A DNA stretch of 64,000 nt from Martelella lutilitoris (lineage in GTDB: Bacteria > Pseudomonadota > Alphaproteobacteria > Rhizobiales > Rhizobiaceae). The stretch spans positions 1,883,501-1,947,500 of the forward strand of contig NZ_CP066786.1 of the NCBI RefSeq assembly GCF_016598595.1, read 5' to 3'. The translations under genes and the position numbers were made by a program. The notes beneath the pieces are model-generated. The model worked only from the letters and a program-made list of their open reading frames with translations. It was not told the origin of the DNA and made no database searches. Positions 8,981 to 20,658 of this stretch are shown here, in pieces. The first letter of the stretch is position 1, and every line of letters begins with the position of its first letter.

Positions 8981-8984
8981 CTGG

Positions 8985-9004
8985 CCGGCAACCGCCGGTT
9001 TTTT
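8985..9004 (+). terminator. Weak intrinsic terminator or attenuator inside the importer operon
   Basis: CCGGC-AACC-GCCGG is followed at once by six T residues. The stem is short but the arrangement is that of an intrinsic terminator. Because iatP follows in the same operon, partial termination is the likely effect. Confidence 0.55.
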
Positions 9005-9081
9005 GAGACGCCCGGTACGGCAGGCAGCGAAAACGCGCCGCCGGCGCGGGAAACCATTGCCTACGTGGCGGAGACAATCTG

Positions 9082-10227
9082 ATGTCCAAAACCCATGAAC
9101 AAAAGCCGCACCGGCCGATCGAGGAACTGATCCTCGAGGAGCGCATGCGCCCGGTGCCGCGCTGGCGCAAGGCGCTGATCAGGCCGGAGCTCGGCTCCAT
9201 CTGCGGCACCATTCTCGTCTTCGTGCTGTTTGCCATGATTGCCGGCGACAGTGGAATGTTTTCGGCCGAAGGCTTCATCAACTGGGGCACGGTCTCGGCG
9301 CAGTTCGCCATCATCGCCGTCGGTGCCTGCCTGTTGATGATCGCGGGTGAATTCGACCTGTCGATCGGCTCGATGATCGGCTTTTCCGGCATCATCATCG
9401 CGCTTTTGACAGTGCAGTGGGGTTGGCCCGCCTGGCTTGCGATCATCACCGCCTTTGCCGTCGCGCTCGCTATCGGCGCGCTGAACGGCTTTCTGGTGAT
9501 CCGCACCGGCCTGCCGTCCTTCATCGTCACGCTCGCTTTCCTGTTCATCCTTCGAGGGCTGACGATCTTCATCGCCATCTCGACCACCGGCAAGACGATC
9601 ATCGGCGGCGTGCGCGAGGCGTCCGAGGGTGATTTCGTCGCCGCGCTTTTCGGCGGCAAGGTGTTCGGCGGCTTCTTCCGCTGGCTTGCCGACAATGACA
9701 TGATCGCGACCTTCGTCGCCGGCCCGCGCGCCGGTCAGCCCGTCGTCGACGGCATTCCGATGCTGATGGTCTGGGCACTGATCCTGATCGTGCTCGGCCA
9801 TTTCCTTCTGGTGCGGACGAAATTCGGCAACTGGATCTTCGCCGCCGGCGGCGATGCCCAGGCCGCGCGTTATGTCGGCGTGCCGGTCAACCGGGTGAAG
9901 ATCCTGATGTTCATGCTGACGGCCTTCTGCGCCACCATCTTTGCCACCTGCCAGGTGATGGAGTTCGGCTCGGCGGCGGCAGACCGCGGCCTTCTGAAGG
10001 AGTTCGAGGCGATCATTTCGGTGGTCATCGGCGGCGCGCTGCTCACCGGCGGCTACGGGTCCGTCATCGGCGCGGCGCTTGGCGCGCTGATCTTCGGCGT
10101 GGTTCAGCAGGGCCTGTTCTTCGCGGGCGTCGAGAGCTCGCTGTTCCGCGTCTTCCTCGGCGTCATCCTGCTGCTTGCCGTCATCCTCAACACCTATATC
10201 CGCCGTCGCATCACGGGAGAACGCTAG
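9082..10227 (+). CDS. iatP: Inositol ABC importer, permease
   Basis: A 381-residue inner-membrane permease of the RbsC/XylH class with about ten hydrophobic segments. Diagnostic stretches are LLMIAGEFDLSIGSMIGFSG near residues 90-110, LNGFLVIRTGLPSFIVTLA, and AAGGDAQAARYVGVPVNRVK, the EAA-like coupling loop. The last part has GGYGSVIGAALGALIFGVVQ. The start follows GCGGAG at eight bases. It lies 144 bp after ibpA across the hairpin pair and ends two bases before iatA. The inositol substrate is inferred from the operon. Confidence 0.88.
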   Translation: MSKTHEQKPHRPIEELILEERMRPVPRWRKALIRPELGSICGTILVFVLFAMIAGDSGMFSAEGFINWGTVSAQFAIIAVGACLLMIAGEFDLSIGSMIGFSGIIIALLTVQWGWPAWLAIITAFAVALAIGALNGFLVIRTGLPSFIVTLAFLFILRGLTIFIAISTTGKTIIGGVREASEGDFVAALFGGKVFGGFFRWLADNDMIATFVAGPRAGQPVVDGIPMLMVWALILIVLGHFLLVRTKFGNWIFAAGGDAQAARYVGVPVNRVKILMFMLTAFCATIFATCQVMEFGSAAADRGLLKEFEAIISVVIGGALLTGGYGSVIGAALGALIFGVVQQGLFFAGVESSLFRVFLGVILLLAVILNTYIRRRITGER

Positions 10228-10229
10228 AG

Positions 10230-11009
10230 ATGAGCGCACCTCTGATCGAACTTCAGGAAATCGAAAAGCATTTCGGCCCGGTGATCGCGCTGGCCGGCGT
10301 CTCGCTCTCGGTGATGGCCGGGGAATGCCATTGCCTCCTTGGCGATAATGGCGCGGGCAAGTCCACCTTCATCAAGACCATGTCGGGCGTGCACAAGCCG
10401 AGCTATGGCCGCATCCTTGTCGATGGCAAGGAAGTCAGTTTCAACGATCCGCGCGACGCGATGGCCGCAGGCGTTGCCACGGTATATCAGGATCTGGCGA
10501 TGATCCCGCTGATGTCGGTGACCCGCAATTTCTGGATGGGCCGGGAGCCCGAGCGGCGCATCGGCCCGATCAAGGTGTTCGACCACAAAAAGGCGGGCGC
10601 CATCACCGTCGAGGAAATGGCGAAGATGGGCATTCATCTGCGCTCGGCCGATCAGGCTGTCGGCACGCTGTCAGGCGGCGAGCGGCAGACGGTGGCCATT
10701 TCCCGCGCGGTCTATTTCGGCGCGCGGGTGCTGATCCTTGACGAGCCGACCTCGGCGCTCGGCGTGCGCCAGACGGCCAATGTGCTTTCCACCATCGATG
10801 CCGTGCGCAAGAAGGGCATCGGCGTCGTCTTCATCACCCATAATGTCCGTCATGCGCTTGCCGTCGGCGATCGCTTCACCGTCATCAATCACGGCAAGAC
10901 GCTTGGCACAGCCAAGCGCGGCGAGATCAATGCCGAGCAGTTGCAGGACCTGATGGCGGGCGGGCGCGAACTTGTCGAACTCGAATCCTCGCTGGGAGGC
11001 ACTGTCTAG
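10230..11009 (+). CDS. iatA: Inositol ABC importer, ATP-binding protein (single-domain)
   Basis: This 259-residue ATPase has Walker A GDNGAGKST, the Q-loop TVYQDLAMIPLMSV, signature LSGGERQ and Walker B VLILDEPTSALG, with the switch histidine in VFITHNVRHAL. Sugar ABC ATPases of the RbsA type usually carry two nucleotide-binding domains in about 500 residues. This one has a single domain and would work as a homodimer, as in several rhizobial importers. It is packed tightly between iatP (2-bp gap) and iolC (3-bp gap), so translation is probably coupled. Confidence 0.87.
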   Translation: MSAPLIELQEIEKHFGPVIALAGVSLSVMAGECHCLLGDNGAGKSTFIKTMSGVHKPSYGRILVDGKEVSFNDPRDAMAAGVATVYQDLAMIPLMSVTRNFWMGREPERRIGPIKVFDHKKAGAITVEEMAKMGIHLRSADQAVGTLSGGERQTVAISRAVYFGARVLILDEPTSALGVRQTANVLSTIDAVRKKGIGVVFITHNVRHALAVGDRFTVINHGKTLGTAKRGEINAEQLQDLMAGGRELVELESSLGGTV

Positions 11010-11012
11010 AGC

Positions 11013-12943
11013 ATGCATGAACTCGATTGTCTCACGATCGGCCGTTCCTCGGTCGACCTTTACGGCGCGCAGGTCGGCGGTCGGCTGGAAGATATGCTGT
11101 CCTTCGAGAAATATCTCGGCGGCTCGCCGACCAATATGGCGACGGGCGCGGCGCGTCTCGGGCTGAAATCCGGGCTGATCACCCGCGTCGGCGACGAGCA
11201 TATGGGCCGCTTCATCCGCGAAGAGCTGGAGCGGGAAGGGGTAGACGTCACCGGCGTCGTCACCGATCCGCAACGGCTCTCCGCGCTGGTGATCCTGGGC
11301 ATCCGGGACGAGGATCAGTTTCCGCTGATCTTCTATCGTGAGAACTGCGCCGACATGGCGCTCTGCGAAGACGATATCGACGAGGCGCTGATTGCGCGCT
11401 CGCGTTCGCTGGTTGCCACCGGCACGCATCTTTCCAACACGCAGACCGAGGCGGCGGTGCTGACGGCGCTGAACCTTGCCCGCAAGCACGGCGCGCGCAC
11501 CGCGCTCGATATCGACTACCGGCCGAACCTCTGGGGGCTTTCCGGTCACGGCGACGGCGAAAACCGCTTCATTGCGTCCGAGAAAGTGACCGCCAAGCTG
11601 CAATCAACGCTGCATCTCTTCGATCTCATCGTCGGCACGGAAGAGGAGTTCCACATTGCCGGCGGCACGACGGATACGCTTGAGGCGCTGAAGAATGTGC
11701 GCAAGGTGAGCGCGGCGACGCTGGTGCTGAAGCGTGGCGCCGCCGGAGCCTCCGCCTTCGAGGGCGCTATTCCGGATGATATCGACGGCGGCGTTGCGGG
11801 CAGGAGCTTCCGCATCGAGGTCTTCAATGTTCTGGGGGCAGGCGATGGCTTCATGGCCGGGCTCCTGAAGGGATGGCTGACGGATCGGGGCTGGGCCGAG
11901 AGCCTGACGATCGCCAATGCCTGCGGCGCCTTCGCCGTTTCGCGCCACGGCTGCACGCCGGCTTATCCCAGCCTGACGGAGCTCGAGTATTTCCTGGCGC
12001 ATGGCTCGACCACGCTGGCGCTGCGCAAGGACAAGGCGCTGGAACAGTTGCACTGGTCGACCAACCGGCACGGCGACTGGCCGGAAATGCGGGTCTTTGC
12101 CTTCGACCACCGGATCCAGCTTGAAGACATGGCCGAGGAGTGCGGGGTTCCGGCCCAAAGGCTGGGCGCCTTCAAGGAACTTTGCCTGAAAGCGGCGCTG
12201 GACGTGGCCGACGGCAGGCCGGGGTATGGCATTCTCTGCGACAGCCGGATCGGCCGTTCCTCGCTTTACAAGGCAGCCGGAACCGGTCTCTGGATCGGGC
12301 GACCGACCGAATGGCCGGGTTCGCGCCCGCTCACGCTTGAGCCGGAGCTTGGCGAGGACATGGGCGGGCTTGCCGAATGGCCGGCCGAGCATGTGGTCAA
12401 GGTCCTGTGCTTCTACCATCCGGACGATGATGCGGCGCTGAAGGCCGAGCAGGAAGCGACGCTGACGCGGCTCTTTGCCGCCGCGCGACGAAACCGGCTG
12501 GAATTCCTGATGGAGGTCGTGTCATCAAAGCATGGTGAGACGGATGATATGAGCGCCGCGCGGGTGATCGAGCGGCTTTACGAGATCGGCATCTATCCCG
12601 ACTGGTGGAAGCTGGAGCCGCTGACAACAGAGGCCGCTTGGTTCAATGTGTGTGCGGCGATCGAGCGCAATGACCGCCATACCCGCGGTATCGTCGTTCT
12701 GGGGCTCGATGCCCCGGAAGAGGAACTGGCGGCCAGCTTTGCCGAGGCCGCGCGTTTTCCGCTGGTCAAGGGGTTTGCTGTCGGCCGCTCGATCTTCGCC
12801 GACGCGGCGCGGGCCTGGCTCTCCGGCACAATCAGCGACGAAGAGGCCGTGGCCGAAATGACGGGAAAATACCGCAGCTTCTGCCGCTACTGGGACGAGG
12901 CCCGGCAGGCTGCGACACAGCATGAAAGAGATGAGGCGTTTTG

Positions 12944-12944
<1 letters not shown>
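11013..12944 (+). CDS. iolC: 5-Dehydro-2-deoxygluconokinase with C-terminal DUF2090 domain
   Basis: The N-terminal part (residues about 1-330) is a PfkB-type sugar kinase with YLGGSPTNMATGAARLG and the ATP/catalytic motif GAGDGFMAG (Asp278). It phosphorylates 5-dehydro-2-deoxy-D-gluconate. Residues about 345-630 form a DUF2090 domain (RVFAFDHRIQLEDMAEE; FLMEVVSSKHG; GFAVGRSIFADAARAWL), related to class I type aldolases and often annotated as the 2-deoxy-5-keto-gluconate-6-phosphate aldolase (IolJ) function. At 643 residues it is about twice the kinase alone. The stop overlaps the iolD start by one base (TGATG). Kinase assignment is firm; aldolase activity is inferred from family annotation. 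Confidence 0.9.
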
Positions 12945-14773
<1,829 letters not shown>

Positions 14774-14802
14774 GTTCCTTTTGCCTTTGAAAGGGTGAAA
14801 TC

Positions 14803-15696
14803 ATGATCCTCTTCGGAACCAATCCGATCGCCTGGTCGAATGATGACGACCAGAGCCTCGGCGCTGACATCCCGCTTGAAACCTGCCTGTCCGAGACCGC
14901 CGAAATCGGGTTTGACGGTATTGAGAAGGGCCACAAGTTCCCGACCGAACCGGAAGCGCTTTCGGCCGTACTCTCCGCCCATGGCCTCAAATTCGTCTCC
15001 GGCTGGCACTCGCTGAACCTGCTCACGCATGCGGTTGAAGACGAGAAGGCCGCGATCCGCCCGCACCTCGACTTGCTGAAATCGCAGGGCTCAAAGGTCT
15101 GCATCGTCTGCGAGACATCAAATGCCATTCACGGCAATGACGCGCTTGCGCTCTCGGAACGTCCGGTGCTGGACGATGCCGCCTGGGACGGTTTTGCCGC
15201 AAAGCTCGATGCGATCGGGGCCTATTGCGCCGAGGATGGCATCGCGCTCGTCTATCACCATCATATGGGCACGATCGTTCAGAGCGAATCCGAGATCGAC
15301 CGGCTGATGGCGCTGACGGGTCCCGATGTGCATCTTCTGCTCGACACCGGCCACGCGACCTTCGGCGGCGGCGATCCGCAAGCGCTGGCGCGCCGCCATA
15401 TGGGCCGCGTCCGGCATATCCACGCCAAGAATGTGCGTGGCGAAATCATGAAGCAGGTCCGGGACGAGGGGTTGAGCTTTCTCGAGGGCGTGCGGCGTGG
15501 TGTCTTTACCGTGCCTGGCGACGAAGAGGGGATCGTCGATTTCACGCCGGTGCTGAAGATTGCCGCGGAACACGGCTATTCCGGCTGGATCGTGATCGAG
15601 GCCGAACAGGACCCCGCCGTGCGCAACCCGTTCAAATATCAGAGTATGGGGCTGAAGGCGCTGAAGGCGGCGGCTGAGGAAGCCGGACTGAATTAG
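14803..15696 (+). CDS. iolE: myo-Inosose-2 dehydratase
   Basis: A 297-residue xylose-isomerase-like TIM-barrel enzyme that dehydrates scyllo-inosose to the diketone used by IolD. Recognisable stretches are [12 protein letters not shown] at the N terminus, [48 protein letters not shown] with metal-site residues, and [11 protein letters not shown] ribosome site AAGGGTG precedes the ATG. It sits 29 bp after iolD and 22 bp before iolB. Confidence 0.95.
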   Translation: MILFGTNPIAWSNDDDQSLGADIPLETCLSETAEIGFDGIEKGHKFPTEPEALSAVLSAHGLKFVSGWHSLNLLTHAVEDEKAAIRPHLDLLKSQGSKVCIVCETSNAIHGNDALALSERPVLDDAAWDGFAAKLDAIGAYCAEDGIALVYHHHMGTIVQSESEIDRLMALTGPDVHLLLDTGHATFGGGDPQALARRHMGRVRHIHAKNVRGEIMKQVRDEGLSFLEGVRRGVFTVPGDEEGIVDFTPVLKIAAEHGYSGWIVIEAEQDPAVRNPFKYQSMGLKALKAAAEEAGLN

Positions 15697-15718
15697 AGAG
15701 AAGACGAGGAGAACCGAG

Positions 15719-16519
15719 ATGAGCCGATTGCTGGTCAAGCCGAACGGAACCCATGGCAAGGTTCACGACATCACGCCCGAAAGCGCCGGCTGGGGCTATG
15801 TCGGCTTCGGGCTCTATCGCCTTTCCGCCGGAGAGACCGTCTCGGAAAAGACGGAGGACCGCGAGGTCATTCTCGTGCTGGTCGAGGGCAAGGCCGCGAT
15901 TTCCGGGGCCGGGCAGGACTTCGGCATGCTCGGCAAGCGCATGAACGTGTTCGAGCGGGAAAAGCCTGCCGCCGTCTATGTGCCGGACCATGCCGAATGG
16001 GCGGCGAGGGCTGAAACGGACTGCACGCTCGCCGTCTGCTCGGCCCCCGGCAAGGGCGGCCACAAGGCGCAGGTGATCGACAATATCGGCCTGGAAGAGC
16101 GCGGCAAGGGCTCAAACACCCGTTTCATTCACCCGATCGCCATGGAAGACCGCGACATCGCCGACAGTCTTCTGGTAACCGAAGTGTTCACGCCGGCGGG
16201 CAACTGGTCCTCCTATCCGCCGCACCGGCATGACGAGGATAAATTTCCGGATATGACCTATCTGGAGGAGACCTATTACCACCGACTGAACCCGGCGCAG
16301 GGCTTCGGATTCCAGCGGGTCTTCACCGAGGACGGCGAACTGGACGAGACCATGGCTGTGCATGACGGCGAGGTGGTGCTGGTGCCGAAGGGCCATCATC
16401 CCTGCGGCGCGCCGCATGGCTATGAGATGTACTATCTGAATGTCATGGCAGGGCCGATGCGCAAATGGCGCTTCAAGAACCATCCGGATCACGACTGGAT
16501 CGCGAAGCAACAGGCGTGA
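15719..16519 (+). CDS. iolB: 5-Deoxy-glucuronate isomerase
   Basis: A 266-residue two-cupin protein that converts 5-deoxyglucuronate to 5-dehydro-2-deoxygluconate, the IolC substrate. The C-terminal half has the IolB cupin signature: SSYPPHRHDEDKFPDMTYLE provides metal-binding histidines, and VPKGHHPCGAPHGYEMYYLN is the second motif. GACGAGGAG lies eight bases before the ATG. It is the last clear iol catabolic gene of the cluster. Confidence 0.95.
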   Translation: MSRLLVKPNGTHGKVHDITPESAGWGYVGFGLYRLSAGETVSEKTEDREVILVLVEGKAAISGAGQDFGMLGKRMNVFEREKPAAVYVPDHAEWAARAETDCTLAVCSAPGKGGHKAQVIDNIGLEERGKGSNTRFIHPIAMEDRDIADSLLVTEVFTPAGNWSSYPPHRHDEDKFPDMTYLEETYYHRLNPAQGFGFQRVFTEDGELDETMAVHDGEVVLVPKGHHPCGAPHGYEMYYLNVMAGPMRKWRFKNHPDHDWIAKQQA

Positions 16520-16590
16520 GGGTCGCGGTTGATTGTCGCCGGTGATCACGGATAATGGCTTGAAGTGAATCACCGCGCATAGGCTTTCCC

Positions 16591-17739
16591 GTGCATTCTA
16601 TCCTTCTTCAACGCCTGCGGCTGGCAGCGTTGGTCATCGGCGTGTTCCTGATCGGCGCGAACTCCTTCATTCTCGGGCCTATCCTCGGCGACGTGGCGCG
16701 GACGCTCGACGCGGAGCCGGTCGCGGTGACGCGGGCGATCTCCGCTTTCGGGGCGGCGGCCGCCTTTTCGGCCTTTTTTCTTTCCCGCCTGATCGACCGC
16801 AACGCCATGCGGGTGGTGCTGGGCGGCGCCGCGCTGGTGCTTGCGCTTGGCTTTGCCGGATCCGCCGCAAGCCCGGCCTGGCAGGCGCTTGCCTTTTTTC
16901 AGGCCTTGGCTGGCCTTGCGACGGGCGTGCTGTTGCCGGCGATCTACTCCCAGGCCGTTCGTTCGGCCCCGAGCGGCGAGGGCGCGCGCACCTTCGGCAT
17001 CGTCCTCTCCGGCTGGTCGCTTTCGCTGATTGTCGGTGTTCCGTTTTCGGCAATGCTGAGCGATGTAATGGACTGGCGGCTTGCCTATGGTGGGCTCGCC
17101 GCACTGGCCCTGCTGGCATGCCTCACCTTCGCTCTGACCGGAGACAGACAGCGCCCGGGCAGCGTTGAGGCCGTCCACCGCCGTCGCGACCTGTTCCGCG
17201 TTCCCGGCGTCGTCAGCATGCTCTTGACGGGCCTCCTGTTCATGACAGTCTTCTACGGCACCTATGCGCTGCTCGGTCTGAGAATGCGGGAAACGCTCGG
17301 CATCGGCGCCGCGGCGGCAAGCCTCGCCGTCATGACATACGGGATCGGGTTCGCCGTCGGCGGCGCGGCGGCCCGCCATGTGGACCGGGCCGGCCCGGCA
17401 AGGCTGTTTCCGTTCCTGCTTTGCGGCTCGGCGCTTCTCTATCTGCTGCTCTATCCGGCCACGGAAGCCTATTGGTCATCGCTGGCGGCGACATTCCTGC
17501 TCGGCATCTTCAACCATTTCGGGCTGAACCTGACCGTCCTGCTTCTCGCCCAACGCAAGCCTGAAGCCCGCGGAACGCTGATCGGCCTCAACACCACCGC
17601 CACCTATATCGCGGTGTTCTTCGGGCCGCTCTTGATGAGCGCTCTCTACGCGGGTATCGGGTTTGTGGCGGTCAGCCTGTGCGGCGGCGTGTGTCTGGTG
17701 GTCTGCGCCGGTCTGATGTGGCGCATGCGCCGGGCCTGA
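16591..17739 (+). CDS. Major facilitator superfamily transporter, substrate unknown
   Basis: A 382-residue membrane protein with about twelve hydrophobic segments and an MFS loop 2-3 motif variant (FLSRLIDRNAMRVVLGG). The N terminus is short and cytoplasmic. The start is a GTG at 16591 with no strong ribosome site, so it is less certain. It lies 71 bp after iolB on the same strand and may be cotranscribed, but an ABC importer for inositol already exists in the cluster. It could export or import a related polyol or be unrelated. The sequence looks closest to the AraJ/arabinose-efflux style of MFS proteins. Confidence 0.8.
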   Translation: MHSILLQRLRLAALVIGVFLIGANSFILGPILGDVARTLDAEPVAVTRAISAFGAAAAFSAFFLSRLIDRNAMRVVLGGAALVLALGFAGSAASPAWQALAFFQALAGLATGVLLPAIYSQAVRSAPSGEGARTFGIVLSGWSLSLIVGVPFSAMLSDVMDWRLAYGGLAALALLACLTFALTGDRQRPGSVEAVHRRRDLFRVPGVVSMLLTGLLFMTVFYGTYALLGLRMRETLGIGAAAASLAVMTYGIGFAVGGAAARHVDRAGPARLFPFLLCGSALLYLLLYPATEAYWSSLAATFLLGIFNHFGLNLTVLLLAQRKPEARGTLIGLNTTATYIAVFFGPLLMSALYAGIGFVAVSLCGGVCLVVCAGLMWRMRRA

Positions 17740-17746
17740 CTCCCGC

Positions 17747-18307
17747 TCAGTGCAAGTCGCGCGGGATGGGAGCGCCGACCGAAAAGCCGGAGAAGCGGAC
17801 CCTCAGTCCCGCCCGTTCCGGCGTGCAGGCCGTCATGCCGATCAGGGCGTCCGAGGCGGGGAAGGGGCAGAGCCTCGCCATCTGCCAGCGGCCGTCGCCG
17901 AGATGAAACTGAACGCGCGCGGCGTCATCATGGCGGGTGATGCGGATCGAGACCGGTATCTGCGGGTCTGCGTCAGGTAGCGGAATGACGGACCAGTCCG
18001 AGACATCGCGGGTGACGACGGTGGAGAAGTGCATCAGCCCGTCGGTGAACTCGATGCCCGCCTTGATCCAGTGGGTCTCGTCGATCCTGAGGAAGAGGCC
18101 GGCCTGATCGTAAAGCGTCTCGTAATCGGCGGTGACGGTCGCGCTGGCCGAGAAATCGCCGGCGACCGGCTCAAGCAGGGCATGGCCGCTGTCGCGGGTA
18201 AAGCCGTAGAAGGTCTTGCGCCAGAAATCGGTAGCCTTGTCGGTCACCAGTTCCAGCGTCCCGTTCTCTTCCGACCATTCAGCCGGTTCGTTCAGCCATT
18301 GCGCCAT
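17747..18307 (-). CDS. DUF1349-family concanavalin-like protein
   Basis: A 186-residue protein (MAQWLNEPAEWSEENGTLEL) of the DUF1349 family, predicted to have a concanavalin-A-like beta-sandwich. Family-type stretches include DFWRKTFYGFTRDSGHALL, YDQAGLFLRIDETHWIKAGIE and a GLRVRFSGFSVG ending. There is no signal peptide. GGGAGG lies close upstream; the second of two adjacent ATGs (18307) gives better spacing. It is 20 bp after the SDR gene and convergent with the MFS gene by a few bases. The biochemical role is unknown. Confidence 0.82.
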   Translation of the reverse strand: MAQWLNEPAEWSEENGTLELVTDKATDFWRKTFYGFTRDSGHALLEPVAGDFSASATVTADYETLYDQAGLFLRIDETHWIKAGIEFTDGLMHFSTVVTRDVSDWSVIPLPDADPQIPVSIRITRHDDAARVQFHLGDGRWQMARLCPFPASDALIGMTACTPERAGLRVRFSGFSVGAPIPRDLH

Positions 18308-18327
18308 CATGTTCCTCCCTGCCGTGC

Positions 18328-19071
18328 CTATTCCGGCAGGCGATAATCCTTCAGCCGGTCTTCCCGCGAGACGAAAAGCCTGCCGCTCTCCTGAAAGTCG
18401 GGGCTGACCAGCGGCACGATCTTTTCCGCCACTTCGCTTGGATGCGGCAGCGTCATCGGGTCCTCGCCGGGGGCCGCCTGCGCGCGCATGGCGGTGCGGG
18501 TGCGGCCCGGGTCGAAATTCGTGACCTTGATCGCGGTGTGTGCGGTTTCCGCGGCCCAGGTGCGCCCCAGAACCTCGACGGCGGCCTTGGAGGCGGCATA
18601 GGCGCCCCAGAAGGGGCGGCAGGTGTGGGCAACGCCGGAGGAGATCAGCACCGCGCGCCCGGCATCCGACTGCAGCAGGAGCGGTTCGAGCGAACGGATC
18701 AGCCGCCACGTCGCCGTCACGTTCACGGCCATCACCTGTTCGAACACCTTGGCTTCCAGATGGGCGAGCGGCGAGACGACGCCGAGGACGGCGGCATTGG
18801 CGACCATGATGTCGAGCTTGCCCCAGCGCGTGAAGATCGAGCCGCCGAGCCTGTCGATCGCGCCCATATCGGCAAGGTCCATCGGCACCAGCGTAGCCGA
18901 GCCGTTGCCGTCGGCCTTGATCGCGTCGTCGAGTTCCTCGAGCCCGCCGACGGTGCGCGCGCAGGCGATCACATGCGCGCCTTCTTTCGCCAGGGCCAGC
19001 GCGGTGAAATAGCCGATGCCGCGCGAGGCGCCGGTGACGACCGCCAGCCGGCCTTCGAGTGACTTGCTCAT
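18328..19071 (-). CDS. SDR-family oxidoreductase
   Basis: A 247-residue short-chain dehydrogenase with the cofactor motif TGASRGIG (residues 14-21), a central NAAVLG segment, and the catalytic serine (VLISSGVAH) and YAASK (Tyr-Lys) motif. GGAGA precedes the start. It lies 27 bp after purF and 20 bp before the DUF1349 gene on the same strand, so it is probably part of the cvpA-purF transcription unit. The substrate cannot be told from sequence. Confidence 0.88.
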   Translation of the reverse strand: MSKSLEGRLAVVTGASRGIGYFTALALAKEGAHVIACARTVGGLEELDDAIKADGNGSATLVPMDLADMGAIDRLGGSIFTRWGKLDIMVANAAVLGVVSPLAHLEAKVFEQVMAVNVTATWRLIRSLEPLLLQSDAGRAVLISSGVAHTCRPFWGAYAASKAAVEVLGRTWAAETAHTAIKVTNFDPGRTRTAMRAQAAPGEDPMTLPHPSEVAEKIVPLVSPDFQESGRLFVSREDRLKDYRLPE

Positions 19072-19098
19072 GATGTTGTCTCCGGACGTGTTCAGGCT

Positions 19099-20589
19099 TC
19101 AGCCGTTGCCGGCCAGAAGCTCGATCTTGGAAAACTCGCCCTCATGCTCCTTGTCGAGCAGGCGGGTCGGATAGTCCCCGGTGAACTGGTGGTCGGTGAA
19201 CTGCGGCAGGGCGTTGTTGCGCTTCTCGCCGCCGACGGCCATGTAGAGCCCGTCGATCGAGAGAAACTGCAGCGAATCCGCGCCGATGAACTTGCACATG
19301 TCGGCGAGCGTCTCGTGGTTGTTGGCAAGCAGCTTGTCTCGGTCGGGCGTGTCGATGCCGTAGAAGTCGGAATGATAGATCATCGGGCTGGCAACGCGGA
19401 TATGCACTTCTTTCGCCCCGGCCTCGCGCAGCATCTGCACGATCTTCACCGACGTCGTGCCGCGCACGATCGAATCGTCGATCAGCACCACGCGCGCGCC
19501 GGCAATCACCGCCTTGTTTGCCGAATGCTTCAGCTTCACGCCAAAGGCGCGGATCTGCTGCGTCGGCTCGATGAAGGTGCGGCCCACATAATGGTTGCGG
19601 ATGATGCCGAGCTCGAAGGGAATGCCGCTTTCCTGCGCATAGCCGATCGCCGCCGGGGTGCCGCCATCGGGAACGGGCACGACCACGTCGCCCTCGACGG
19701 GCGCCTCGCGGGCGAGATTGACGCCCATGTTCTTGCGCGTCTGGTAGACATTGCGGCCGCCGACGATGGAATCGGGGCGGGCGAAATAGACATATTCGAA
19801 CAGGCAGAGCCGTTCGGGCTGTTTCAGCGCGGGTTTGCGGCTGTCGATGGAGACCGTTCCGTCGGGCTGCAGCTCGCAGATGACGACCTCGCCGTTTTCG
19901 ACATCGCGGATGAACTTGGCGCCGATAATGTCGAGCGCGCAGGTTTCCGAACAGAAGATCGGCTTGCCGTTCAATTCGCCCATCACCAGCGGGCGGATGC
20001 CCGTCGGGTCGCGCGCGGCGATCAGCTTGGTGCGGGTCATCGCGATCATCGAATAGCCGCCTTCCATCTGGCCGATGGCGTCGATGAAGCGGTCGGAGGA
20101 TGTCTTGGCGCGCGAACGGGCGATCAGGTGCAGCACGACCTCGGTATCCGATGTCGACTGACAGATCGCCCCGTCGGAGATCAGCTTGCGGCGCATGAAC
20201 AGGCCGTTGGTGAAGTTGCCGTTATGGGCAATGGCGATGCCGCCGACGCCGAGTTCGGCGAACAACGGCTGGACGTTGCGCAGCACCGTTCCGCCGGTCG
20301 TGGAGTAACGCACGTGGCCCATGGCCATCGAGCCCTTCAGGCTCTCCAGCATGGCCGGATCGGTGTAGTGGTCGCCTACGAGGCCGAGATGGCGCTCGGA
20401 GCGGAACTGCTGGCCGTCATAGGAGACGATGCCGGCCGCTTCCTGGCCGCGATGCTGCAGCGCGTGCAGGCCGAGCGCGGTCAGCGCCGCCGCATCGGGA
20501 TGGCCAAGAATGCCGAAGACGCCGCATTCCTCGTGCAGCGTATCGTCGTCAAGGCTGAAATCGTCATAGTCGTCGAAACTGGTGGTCAT
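19099..20589 (-). CDS. purF: Amidophosphoribosyltransferase
   Basis: Transfers the glutamine amide nitrogen to PRPP, the first step of purine synthesis. The 496-residue protein has the N-terminal nucleophile cysteine in EECGVFGILG after a propeptide-like extension of about 20 residues. It then has the Ntn-amidotransferase core (GHVRYSTTGG, AHNGNFTN) and the phosphoribosyltransferase motif VVLIDDSIVRGTTS. cvpA lies 69 bp upstream, a widely conserved pairing. Confidence 0.97.
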   Translation of the reverse strand: MTTSFDDYDDFSLDDDTLHEECGVFGILGHPDAAALTALGLHALQHRGQEAAGIVSYDGQQFRSERHLGLVGDHYTDPAMLESLKGSMAMGHVRYSTTGGTVLRNVQPLFAELGVGGIAIAHNGNFTNGLFMRRKLISDGAICQSTSDTEVVLHLIARSRAKTSSDRFIDAIGQMEGGYSMIAMTRTKLIAARDPTGIRPLVMGELNGKPIFCSETCALDIIGAKFIRDVENGEVVICELQPDGTVSIDSRKPALKQPERLCLFEYVYFARPDSIVGGRNVYQTRKNMGVNLAREAPVEGDVVVPVPDGGTPAAIGYAQESGIPFELGIIRNHYVGRTFIEPTQQIRAFGVKLKHSANKAVIAGARVVLIDDSIVRGTTSVKIVQMLREAGAKEVHIRVASPMIYHSDFYGIDTPDRDKLLANNHETLADMCKFIGADSLQFLSIDGLYMAVGGEKRNNALPQFTDHQFTGDYPTRLLDKEHEGEFSKIELLAGNG

Positions 20590-20658
20590 CGCGTGATCCG
20601 GAAATGGCTGGGGCAGGGCTCGTGCGAAAGCAGGTTCATCCAGACAGTACTAGAGATA

